In this document: in pieces, positions 7,788 to 14,298 of the stretch
Layout: each line of letters starts with the position of its first letter
Numbering within the stretch: the first letter of the stretch is position 1
Assembly: GCA_050942995.1 (NCBI GenBank)
Contig: JBMNOI010000061.1
Span: forward strand, 1 to 23,082
Source: JBMNOI01 sp050942995
GTDB lineage: Bacteria; Chloroflexota; Anaerolineae; UBA1429
Direction: 5' to 3'
Length of the DNA: 23,082 nucleotides
Program-made: the position numbers and the translations under genes
The notes under the pieces: model-generated
Databases searched by the model: none
The model's input: only the letters and a program-made list of their open reading frames with translations
Told to the model about the DNA's origin: nothing

Positions 7788-7816
7788 ATACTATACAAAA
7801 GGGTATTTGTTGTCAA
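7788..7816 (-). promoter_or_regulatory. Sigma70-type promoter for RNase J
   Basis: On the minus strand a perfect TTGACA (7816-7811) is followed by TATAGT after 15 bases (7795-7790), or by TAGTAT after 17 bases (7793-7788). The region is strongly AT-rich. Transcription would begin near 7783, giving an untranslated leader of about 210 nt before RNase J. Confidence 0.65.
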
Positions 7817-7857
7817 ATCAGCAGGTGATAGAGCAGGGGTGCGCCATTGTCTGGCAT

Positions 7858-7937
7858 GACCTTCCGAAGGTCTCTGATAGAGTGAATAGATGATGAAAAA
7901 AGCACACGACCTGTTATATTGTACCCCTTCGGAAGGT
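7858..7937. repeat. Inverted repeat of CCTTCCGAAGG elements upstream of the RNase J promoter
   Basis: ACCTTCCGAAGG at 7859-7870 and its exact reverse complement at 7926-7937 are separated by 55 bases. Each copy is itself nearly palindromic; the first forms a 6-base-pair mini-hairpin at 7858-7872. The core CCTTCCGAA occurs a third time at 7598-7606, in the leader next to the RNase J ribosome binding site. A direct repeat TGATAGAG at 7826-7833 and 7875-7882 is in the same area. These may be regulator sites. Confidence 0.4.
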
Positions 7938-8012
7938 GGAGAGCTTCCGTCGCCAACATGGCTTCGGCGAGAAAGCGATCGGGCATGCGATGTACATGAG
8001 AGGGGGCGGGGT

Positions 8013-9179
8013 CTATGGATCGAGATGCGGGTCAGGCCAGTTTTCGGCCATCGCCAACCGCTCGCGGATCGGAGGGTGCGTATAGGTCAGCCAGACCACC
8101 CATTGTGGCGGCTCCAAATCCACCAGATTCTGGCGGGTCAGTCGACGTAACGCCCGGGCAAAGGCACGCGGGTTCTGCGTGATACGTAGGGCATAACGAT
8201 CGGCTTCACGCTCTCGCCATCGCGAATGGGCGTTGATCAACGGGCCGGTCACGGCGGCAAAGGCGCCCATCACCAGCAGAAACAACGGCAACGCCGCCAA
8301 ATCGTGGATGCCCTCGAATCCGTAACGCGACACGCCCCAGCGCAGCGCCAGATGGGCGGCGTACAGCCCGCCGAACAGCAGGGCGCTCTGTACGGCAATG
8401 CCCTGCTCCAGATCATGATGGGCCTGATGGCCCATCTCGTGGGCTATGATGGTTTCGATCTCGTCGACATCATAATCCTCATAGAGCGTATCTCCCAGCG
8501 CGATGCGCCGCGTACGTCCCAACCCCAGGAAAAGCGCATTGGCGGTGGTGGTTCGTCGGCTCAGATCGATGGTGTAAATCTCGGCGACGCGGATGCCGGC
8601 ATACTCGCCCAGGCGACGGATACGCCGGCACAGCTCGTCATCTTCCAGAGGGGTTAGAGTGTAAAAGAGAGGCAGAATCAGTACCGGCGCCAGTTGTCCC
8701 AGCCCGATGGTGGCCAGCAGCAGCACGATGCCGGCCCACGCCCACCAGGTGTCGGGGTTGATTCGCAAGAGGGCGTAGACGACTTGTCCCAGTAAAACGC
8801 CCAGCGCCCAGGCCAGCAACAGCGACTTGATAAGATCCTGCAGCCAGCTATAGGGCGTTTGTGTGCTCAGCCCGTAACGATGGGGCACCACGTAGCCGCT
8901 CCACCATTCCATCGGCAGCGTGAGCAGGCTGTAGGCCAGCAGTGCCACGGTAAGGTAGGCCGTCACCTGAAGCCATGGATCGGTCAGACCGATCTGGCGC
9001 AGCAGATCACGCAGAGCGACCGAGGCGCCACTTTGTAAAAAGAACAGCACCAGCAAAGCCGACCAGACGAACTGTAGCAGCGCCAGGCGACGTCGCTCTC
9101 GGGCATGTTCGCGGGCACGCGCTCGACGGTCGGGATCCATCAACTCGTCATCATTATGCGGCGGTGACGAGGTCTGCAC
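8013..9179 (-). CDS. M48 (Ste24/CAAX-prenyl-protease-1-like) membrane metalloprotease
   Basis: The 388-residue product is a membrane zinc endopeptidase of the Ste24p type. It has an N-terminal tail rich in Arg, hydrophobic segments near residues 34-50, 70-90, 115-138, 146-172 and 295-315, and a 'WWSGYVVPHRYGL' N-domain motif typical of M48 Ste24 proteins. The zinc motif H247-E-M-G-H251 is followed by a third ligand in E323-x-E-A-D327 and by a late 'YTHPPIRERL' motif. Bacteria generally lack prenylated CAAX substrates, so the role is probably membrane protein quality control or peptide processing. The start is GTG 9179, supported by GAGGAGG eight bases upstream. It is the last gene of the minus-strand group, 68 bases after the MFS gene. 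Confidence 0.92.
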   Translation of the reverse strand: MQTSSPPHNDDELMDPDRRARAREHARERRRLALLQFVWSALLVLFFLQSGASVALRDLLRQIGLTDPWLQVTAYLTVALLAYSLLTLPMEWWSGYVVPHRYGLSTQTPYSWLQDLIKSLLLAWALGVLLGQVVYALLRINPDTWWAWAGIVLLLATIGLGQLAPVLILPLFYTLTPLEDDELCRRIRRLGEYAGIRVAEIYTIDLSRRTTTANALFLGLGRTRRIALGDTLYEDYDVDEIETIIAHEMGHQAHHDLEQGIAVQSALLFGGLYAAHLALRWGVSRYGFEGIHDLAALPLFLLVMGAFAAVTGPLINAHSRWREREADRYALRITQNPRAFARALRRLTRQNLVDLEPPQWVVWLTYTHPPIRERLAMAENWPDPHLDP

Positions 9180-9247
9180 CCTTCGGACCTCCTCAATCTA
9201 CCTTGCCATGTCAGAAGGCGTTCACGCGCCGGGGTGATCGAACTGCC

Positions 9248-10456
9248 TCATCGCGATCTGCGTGACAGGGCCACGGCCGGCGTGGCCGCCGGGCCTCCGA
9301 CAAGGCTCTTTCGCCAGAGCAGGCCAAAGCTCAGCAATCCGGCGATCGCCATTACGGTGAACACGCCGAAGGTGCCCTGTGGGCCGATGCCGTCATAAAG
9401 CCCGCCACACAGTATGCCTCCAAAGGAGCGCCCTAGTCCTGCGACCAGCGATGTGACGATAGCCTGTGATGTGGCCGCCATCCCTTCGGGCGCGTACTGC
9501 GCGGCGAAATCGACCGAGGCCAGCAACGCAGCGCCAAAAGTCAGGCCCTGCAATAGCTGGCTGGCCGTCACCACCCAGGGGGAAGGAATAAAGGCCCACA
9601 ACGCGAACCGTACGGCAAAGCCGGCAAAGCCGATCAGCATCAGCCGCTGGCTGCCCCAGGAGCGAAGCATCCAGGGGAGAATGCCGATCAGAAGGAGCAC
9701 CTGCGAGCCCGAGCCTAGCGCGCCCGAGAAGCCGATCAGCCCCTCCGACGCGTTCAGCGTGTCCATGTACAGGCCAAAATAACTAAACGATACCGTCTGG
9801 AGCGCCATGGCGATAAACACCGCGATCATAAAGACCCGCCACATGTGGTTGCGCAACAGAGTCCCCAGCCCTGACGCGATGCTACCTTGCAAGGCACGCT
9901 GTTCTACCCGCGTGCGTAGGGTCAGCAGGCACGCCGCGCCCATGAACAGCGCATTGACGACAAAGATCCAGCGGATGTCGCGCCCCTGGATGATCAACCC
10001 GACGATCCACATCACCGGAGCATAGCCCAGGGAGCCAAATGCGCGAATGACGCCATATTTGTGGCGCTGATCTCCCAGTGCCGTCAGGGCCATGCTGTCG
10101 GTGAGCGGCTGAATGGGACCGTTGAACAGGGCGTAAAGCGCGGTGTACAGCGTTACCAGCCAAAAATTCGTCGTCAGGCCCATGGCCAGCATGGGGACGA
10201 TGCTGAACCCCGTGACCAGAGCCAGCAAGCGGGCTCGAAGCCCCAGTCGGTCACCGATGATGCTCCACAGCGGTCCGGCGATCAGCATGACCAGCGGTTG
10301 CAGGGCGATGAGAAAGCCGATCTGACTGTCCGTCAGGCCGATACGACGATAGAACAAAGAGAGATAGACGGAAGTGGCGCCATAAGACGAGTAGACGGCG
10401 ACGTAGATCAGCTTGATCCATAAGACGCTCACCTGAGGTTGATCGGTTCGGTTCAC
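9248..10456 (-). CDS. MFS transporter (MFS_1-like / LacY-like group)
   Basis: The 402-residue product is a 12-segment major facilitator. It has the cytoplasmic loop motif 'GDRLGLRARLL' after the second helix and 'YGVIRAFGSLGYA' before the fifth. Both are typical of the MFS_1-like group that includes LacY-type and nucleoside or sugar:proton symporters. The frame is open further upstream, but GTG 10456 has GAGGA seven bases before it and puts the first helix at the normal distance, so I place the start there. It moves a small solute across the cytoplasmic membrane; the substrate is not readable from sequence. Its place between a PhnP-like hydrolase, a UroD-like protein and a protease suggests a shared transcript. 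A TCCGGAATAT element lies in its upstream gap. Confidence 0.9.
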   Translation of the reverse strand: MNRTDQPQVSVLWIKLIYVAVYSSYGATSVYLSLFYRRIGLTDSQIGFLIALQPLVMLIAGPLWSIIGDRLGLRARLLALVTGFSIVPMLAMGLTTNFWLVTLYTALYALFNGPIQPLTDSMALTALGDQRHKYGVIRAFGSLGYAPVMWIVGLIIQGRDIRWIFVVNALFMGAACLLTLRTRVEQRALQGSIASGLGTLLRNHMWRVFMIAVFIAMALQTVSFSYFGLYMDTLNASEGLIGFSGALGSGSQVLLLIGILPWMLRSWGSQRLMLIGFAGFAVRFALWAFIPSPWVVTASQLLQGLTFGAALLASVDFAAQYAPEGMAATSQAIVTSLVAGLGRSFGGILCGGLYDGIGPQGTFGVFTVMAIAGLLSFGLLWRKSLVGGPAATPAVALSRRSR

Positions 10457-10538
10457 GTAGTATTCCTCATACGGGGGCCGTTCTCGTCTCCCGGCGGTCA
10501 GATCCGGGATATTCCGGACGGTTTTGTCGATGCGTGCC

Positions 10539-11333
10539 CTAGACCTCGACGACGAGGCCGTCATAGGCAAAGCGCGTCCAGTCCGGCAGGCGTTTTTCCT
10601 CCTGGGCATAGTCGATATCGTGGGTCATGTGTGTGAACAGGCAACGTCTGGGCCCCAGTTCTCGCGCATAGGCCAGACTTTCCTCCAGAGTCAGATGGCC
10701 GCTGTGCGGCCTGTAACGCAGGCAATTCAAAATCAACAAGTCCAGCCCGCGCAATCGCTCCAGCGACTCTGGCGGTATCGCTTTGACGTCCGGAATATAG
10801 GCCACATTGTCAAAGCGGTACCCCTGGCAGCCTTTCATCTGGCCATGTTGCACCGGCACGGGCGTGATGGATAGGCCGCCGATCTCGACGGTGTCGGCGA
10901 GAAGATGGGGCCGAACATCGGGTATGCCGCCGCCCACATACTCGGGCGGGGTAAAGATATATTGAAAGGCGTTGCGCAACGCGTCGAGCGTCTCTTGCGA
11001 GCCATAGATGTCGATGGGCCCCTTTTGATGGCGGCAGTGCGAACGGATATCGGGCAGGCCGTAGATATGGTCGGCATGGCCGTGCGTATAGAGTACCGCG
11101 TCGATGCGACGTACCCGGTGGGCCAGCACCTGCTGGTAAAAATCCTGTGATGTGTCCACCAGCAAAAAGGCCGTGTCGGTTTCAATGAGGATCGACGCCC
11201 GTGTGCGCCGATAGCGCGGATCGTGTTGCGCCTTTCGGCACACACCCTGCGGGCAATGGGCGTAATCCTCCAGCATGCAATCGATGGTGGGGACACCGTG
11301 GGATGTGCCCGTTCCCAGAAATGTGATGCGCAT
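10539..11333 (-). CDS. MBL-fold metallo-hydrolase, PhnP-like
   Basis: The 264-residue product starts 'MRITFLGTGTSHGVP', the hallmark of the PhnP / RNase Z-like branch of metallo-beta-lactamase proteins. The metal site is H84-G-H86-A-D88-H89. C19, C27 and C32 near the N-terminus recall, with different spacing, the structural zinc site of PhnP. PhnP hydrolyses a cyclic phosphate of ribose in phosphonate breakdown, but no other phn genes are present, so the substrate here is a phosphodiester of unknown identity. ATG 11333 is chosen because the conserved N-terminus begins there; AAGGA is only two bases away, which is short. It lies 41 bases after the UroD-like gene and 82 bases before the MFS start, fitting one operon. 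Confidence 0.9.
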   Translation of the reverse strand: MRITFLGTGTSHGVPTIDCMLEDYAHCPQGVCRKAQHDPRYRRTRASILIETDTAFLLVDTSQDFYQQVLAHRVRRIDAVLYTHGHADHIYGLPDIRSHCRHQKGPIDIYGSQETLDALRNAFQYIFTPPEYVGGGIPDVRPHLLADTVEIGGLSITPVPVQHGQMKGCQGYRFDNVAYIPDVKAIPPESLERLRGLDLLILNCLRYRPHSGHLTLEESLAYARELGPRRCLFTHMTHDIDYAQEEKRLPDWTRFAYDGLVVEV

Positions 11334-11374
11334 AGTCCTTACCCGGGTGCTATGATGGTCGATTGCGCGATACC

Positions 11375-12409
11375 TTAGCCCACCGGACGCTGCCACAGCA
11401 GGCGATTGGTTACGATGACGTTGAGGCTCAGTCCACGGGACGGCAGCTCTCTCTTGAGTGCTTCGAGTTCCTCTGTGGTCACTTCGCCATAGATCGAGAG
11501 GCTTTTGGCCTCCAGAATGCGGGCGAACGTCGGCATCAGCTCGGCCACGCCGGGCGCACTCTCGTAGCGATCCAACGTGACCGAAATCGCGTTCAGATCC
11601 TCTTCTTCCAGCAGCACCGGCAGCAGATGAAGCGTTCCCGCCGAGTGCAGGTCGATGATGGTATAATCGAAGGCTTGCATGATGGTCCGATCGTGAGGCA
11701 GCACATGCTCACGATACATGCTCGGCGAGATCTGGCTTGCCGAGTCAGACTGAAACCGAACGACGCTGCCCGGCGCCCACAGGCCGTACGCCCAGGGCAC
11801 CCAGCCCCCATGAAACGCAGGGATCAACGCATACTGCGCCCGCGCCACGCGCACGAACGTTTCAGCGGCCAGTCCGAGAATCTCGTTCACACGCTCCGGG
11901 GCGTCATAGAACGCCAGCCCCATGCGCTCATCGCCCAGCAATGCAGAGAGTAGATCGATTGGGCCGCGCTGCAATGTGTGAGAGACGAGATAGATATTAT
12001 CGTTGGCCTCTACCAGCGCCCGCGTCAACACCAACAGCCGAACCAGCCAGGGATTGTCGTCGCTCGGCACCACCCGCTCGATCCCCTCATGGTTTGGCCC
12101 CAGGACGGGGCGGGCCCACATGGCCTCGTCGGCTCCCGCGCGAATTTCGCAGCCGACCAGCGCCTCCATCCAAGGGATGCGCGAGAAGGCGCATTCGCTG
12201 TGGAACAGATCGCCATGTACCAGGCGTCGGCCGGGATCGTTGTGCCCCACATGCTGTGTCAACGCTGCCACGTCGATCATGGTCGGTGTGACCGTGGTGT
12301 GCTCGAATCGCATGCGCTCTGGTGGGCGGATGCATATCAGGGGTTCGTCCACATCCTCGTGTTTCCAAAACGCAGCATGTCGTTGTAACAGAGCGTTCAG
12401 GTCGGTCAT
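11375..12409 (-). CDS. Uroporphyrinogen decarboxylase-like protein lacking the zinc cysteine
   Basis: The 344-residue product is a distant UroD-fold protein. Compared with the paralogue at 440-1531, the metal motif His-X-Cys is H255-S-A257 here, so the thiolate ligand is lost and the C-terminal cysteine is also absent. A zinc-dependent methyl transfer like that of MtaA is therefore unlikely. Such proteins are common in environmental bacteria and are mostly uncharacterised. ATG 12409 has GGGAGG four bases before it and matches the likely N-terminus; the open frame upstream lacks such a site. It is the first gene of the likely minus-strand operon, with a good promoter about 100 bases upstream. 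Fold assignment is reasonable; function is unknown. Confidence 0.78.
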   Translation of the reverse strand: MTDLNALLQRHAAFWKHEDVDEPLICIRPPERMRFEHTTVTPTMIDVAALTQHVGHNDPGRRLVHGDLFHSECAFSRIPWMEALVGCEIRAGADEAMWARPVLGPNHEGIERVVPSDDNPWLVRLLVLTRALVEANDNIYLVSHTLQRGPIDLLSALLGDERMGLAFYDAPERVNEILGLAAETFVRVARAQYALIPAFHGGWVPWAYGLWAPGSVVRFQSDSASQISPSMYREHVLPHDRTIMQAFDYTIIDLHSAGTLHLLPVLLEEEDLNAISVTLDRYESAPGVAELMPTFARILEAKSLSIYGEVTTEELEALKRELPSRGLSLNVIVTNRLLWQRPVG

Positions 12410-12509
12410 AGGGCCTCCCTCCTCATCGAGATGTGGCCCAGCTCGGCCATGCCGGCTGCCCTGTGGGGTTTGCCCGCCACAATGATGGGCGCTGCGGAGC
12501 ATCCCCGTC

Positions 12510-12538
12510 ATTATATGCTGTTATATACCCGGCGGCAA
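12510..12538 (-). promoter_or_regulatory. Sigma70-type promoter for the UroD-like/MBL/MFS/M48 operon
   Basis: On the minus strand TTGCCG (12538-12533) and a perfect TATAAT (12515-12510) are separated by exactly 17 bases. Transcription would start near 12503, giving a leader of about 95 nt before ATG 12409. Confidence 0.6.
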
Positions 12539-12577
12539 TTAAAGATGAGGTTGCGCGCGCTTTGCATCATCTGCAGG

Positions 12578-12606
12578 GTGACATGCGTCCCATTGCGTGT
12601 TACATT
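12578..12606 (+). promoter_or_regulatory. Candidate promoter for the second PhnP-like MBL gene
   Basis: GTGACA at 12578-12583 (five of six consensus bases) and TACATT at 12601-12606 (four of six) are 17 bases apart. They lie about 90 bases before the ATG at 12694. The match is moderate. Confidence 0.35.
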
Positions 12607-12693
12607 GTTTTTAGCGTCATGACCCGGCAATGGGGCTCTGGCGCGATATGAGCCGATCTTGCCATCCCTTTATGTAGATGAAGGAGCGTCATC

Positions 12694-13518
12694 ATGCGAT
12701 TGACATTTCTGGGGACCGGCGCAGCGGAGGGCTATCCGGCGCCTTTTTGCCGATGTGAGAATTGTGCCGAGGCGCGTCGTCGGGGTGGGAAGAGCGTTCG
12801 CCTGCGAGCATCTCTGCTGGTGAACGACGATCTCCTCATCGATTTCGGCGACATGGTTGCGGCCACCGCGTTGTACGGTGTGGATCTGGCCGATATCGAG
12901 ACCATGTTGATCACCCATCGTCATACCGATCATCTGCAGCCCGACCAGTTGTTTATTCGCGCGTACCCCTTTGCCAAAACGCCGGTGCTCACACTACATA
13001 TCTATGGGCCCCATGATGCCATCGAGATGCTGGAGGCCGTCGCCGGACAGGGTGGGCGAACCCCGGAGGATATGCGCTTCGAGAGCCACATTGTGGCGCC
13101 GGGGAGGCGGTGGACGAGTGGGCACTATGAGATTCGTGCTCTGCACGCGAATCACGGCACCGCCGACCCGCTCCTCTACGTCGTCGATGACGGCGAGCGC
13201 TCGCTGTTCTACTCGACCGATACCGGACTTTATCCCGCCGAGACCTGGGAGATGATTCGGGAGGGGTGCTACGATGCCGTCGTCATCGACGAGACGATGG
13301 GGCGCACGCCGGTCGATGAGGGCGACTCGCACCTCAATATCGAGGCGGTGCTACGCTATCGTCGGGCCTTTGAAGATGAAGGCCTGTTAAAGCCCGGCGC
13401 CCGGTTCATCGCCCATCATTTCTCGCATGGTGCGAATCCACACCATGAGGCGCTGGAGGAGATTCTGGGGCCGCATGGTGTCGAGGTGGCTTATGACGGC
13501 TGGCGCATCGAGATCTAG
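12694..13518 (+). CDS. MBL-fold metallo-hydrolase, PhnP-like (cysteine-zinc type)
   Basis: The 274-residue product starts 'MRLTFLGTGAAEGYP' and has C19-R-C21-E-N-C24, matching the Cys-X-Cys-X2-Cys structural zinc pattern of PhnP. The catalytic metal motif is H75-R-H77-T-D79-H80, with further histidines in 'ALHANHGT' and 'IAHHFSHG'. It probably hydrolyses a small phosphodiester. True PhnP acts on phosphoribosyl 1,2-cyclic phosphate, but no other phosphonate genes are present, so I do not assign that symbol. ATG 12694 has AAGGAG seven bases upstream. It is transcribed away from the UroD-like operon that contains the other PhnP-like protein. A 14-base-pair hairpin follows its stop. Confidence 0.9.
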   Translation: MRLTFLGTGAAEGYPAPFCRCENCAEARRRGGKSVRLRASLLVNDDLLIDFGDMVAATALYGVDLADIETMLITHRHTDHLQPDQLFIRAYPFAKTPVLTLHIYGPHDAIEMLEAVAGQGGRTPEDMRFESHIVAPGRRWTSGHYEIRALHANHGTADPLLYVVDDGERSLFYSTDTGLYPAETWEMIREGCYDAVVIDETMGRTPVDEGDSHLNIEAVLRYRRAFEDEGLLKPGARFIAHHFSHGANPHHEALEEILGPHGVEVAYDGWRIEI

Positions 13519-13540
13519 AAGCTGACCGAACAAATCGATG

Positions 13541-13577
13541 CCCCCTTGTGCGGAGAACCCTCTTCCGCACAAGGGGG
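13541..13577. terminator. Strong hairpin between convergent genes (possible terminator)
   Basis: A perfect 14-base-pair stem (13541-13554 with 13564-13577) has a 9-base loop. It lies between the MBL stop and the phosphodiesterase stop. Neither side has a clear T-tract, so it is not a textbook intrinsic terminator. It may still end transcription or protect 3' ends, or be a REP-like repeat. Confidence 0.45.
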
Positions 13578-13609
13578 ACAGGGGCGACCTCGTCACTTTG
13601 CCGCCCGAC

Positions 13610-14095
13610 CTAGAGCTCGACGATCCGGGCCTGACCTCGCTCCGTATCGTAGACGGCATAGCTGCGTACGCCAAAGCGCCCCATCACCTCACCGGGGTTG
13701 AGCAGCAGCGTCCTGCCGTACCATGTGATCTTGCGTTCGTGATCGTGTCCGTGGCATACCAGGTCATACTGCTCGCCGGCCGCCAGGGCCCGGCCGATGT
13801 GCGGGTAATGGCTCAGGGCGATTTTGCGCCCGTCGATCTCGAGCTCGGCGAATTCGCCGTGTATGGTCACATTGCCCACTTTGGCGGCGTTCTGTGCGAT
13901 GAACAGCTTGTCACCGTCGTTGTTGCCCCAAACCAGGTGCACCGGCCCGCTAAACCCTTCACCGATGGCGGTGATTGTAAACGGTGCACACAAGTCGCCC
14001 AGGCAGAATAACAGATCGCAATCGTTCAGTTGCCCCAGCACCTCTTCCAGTGCCCAGATGTTGTCATGTATATCCGAGATCACCCCGATACGCAT
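13610..14095 (-). CDS. Calcineurin-like phosphodiesterase (MJ0936/YfcE family)
   Basis: The 161-residue product carries all metallophosphoesterase blocks in order: S-D8-I-H10-D-N, L-G-D34, G-N58-N-D, H96 and G-H117-D-H119. The length suits the small MJ0936/YfcE group of phosphodiesterases with a two-metal centre. Members hydrolyse artificial phosphodiesters or cyclic nucleotides; the natural substrate is usually unknown. It has no signal peptide, so it is cytoplasmic. ATG 14095 is supported by GGGAGGA five bases before it. It stands alone between a convergent MBL gene and a divergent HhH gene, with its own candidate promoter at 14139-14167. Confidence 0.93.
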   Translation of the reverse strand: MRIGVISDIHDNIWALEEVLGQLNDCDLLFCLGDLCAPFTITAIGEGFSGPVHLVWGNNDGDKLFIAQNAAKVGNVTIHGEFAELEIDGRKIALSHYPHIGRALAAGEQYDLVCHGHDHERKITWYGRTLLLNPGEVMGRFGVRSYAVYDTERGQARIVEL

Positions 14096-14138
14096 TGCCG
14101 TCCTCCCTAATCCGTTCTTACGATCGCCCTTCGGGACG

Positions 14139-14167
14139 ATTCTACCATCATGATCTCTCTCCGTCCA
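14139..14167 (-). promoter_or_regulatory. Candidate promoter for the phosphodiesterase
   Basis: On the minus strand TGGACG (14167-14162) and TAGAAT (14144-14139, five of six consensus bases) are separated by 17 bases. Transcription would start about 37 bases before the ATG at 14095. Confidence 0.45.
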
Positions 14168-14216
14168 TCATTCGGTCTGCCTGTCTTGCTTTTCAGATGC
14201 GCTGTTGCAGCGGCTG

Positions 14217-14225
14217 TGATATAAT
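14217..14225 (+). promoter_or_regulatory. Extended -10 promoter for the HhH/coiled-coil gene
   Basis: TG-A-TATAAT is a perfect extended -10 element, about 75 bases before the ATG at 14299. No good -35 box is present 16-18 bases upstream, which an extended -10 can compensate for. It forms a divergent pair with the phosphodiesterase promoter. Confidence 0.55.
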
Positions 14226-14298
14226 GGTGTTGACGTTATGTGACCATATCCCGGCCGTCGCCCCATTCATGCCTACGAGATCTACGAAAGGAGACGAC

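Larger units (their letters stand above)
7575..8012. other. AT-rich gene-free region upstream of RNase J
   Basis: This is the only stretch over 300 bases without a convincing gene. Its left part is far more AT-rich than the rest of the window. It holds the RNase J leader with its terminator hairpin, the promoter, and from about 7820 to 7940 several short repeats. Open frames of 60-90 codons cross it on the plus strand but lack ribosome binding sites and family resemblance. No tRNA-like T-arm or cloverleaf was found, although a small structured RNA cannot be excluded. Confidence 0.6.

Noticed and set aside
7660..7893. 77-codon plus-strand frame in the RNase J upstream region
   Set aside because: It has no ribosome binding site and no recognisable motif, and it overlaps the promoter and hairpins of the opposite strand.
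7575..8012. Possible tRNA, tmRNA or SRP RNA gene in the AT-rich gap
   Set aside because: No T-arm consensus, cloverleaf or SRP-type core could be found; only short hairpins are present.
7890..8150. 86-codon plus-strand frame starting ATGATG
   Set aside because: It has no good ribosome binding site and runs antisense into the well-supported M48 protease gene.
13984..14298. N-terminal extension of the HhH protein frame
   Set aside because: It overlaps the phosphodiesterase gene and both promoters; the ribosome binding site and domain start support ATG 14299.
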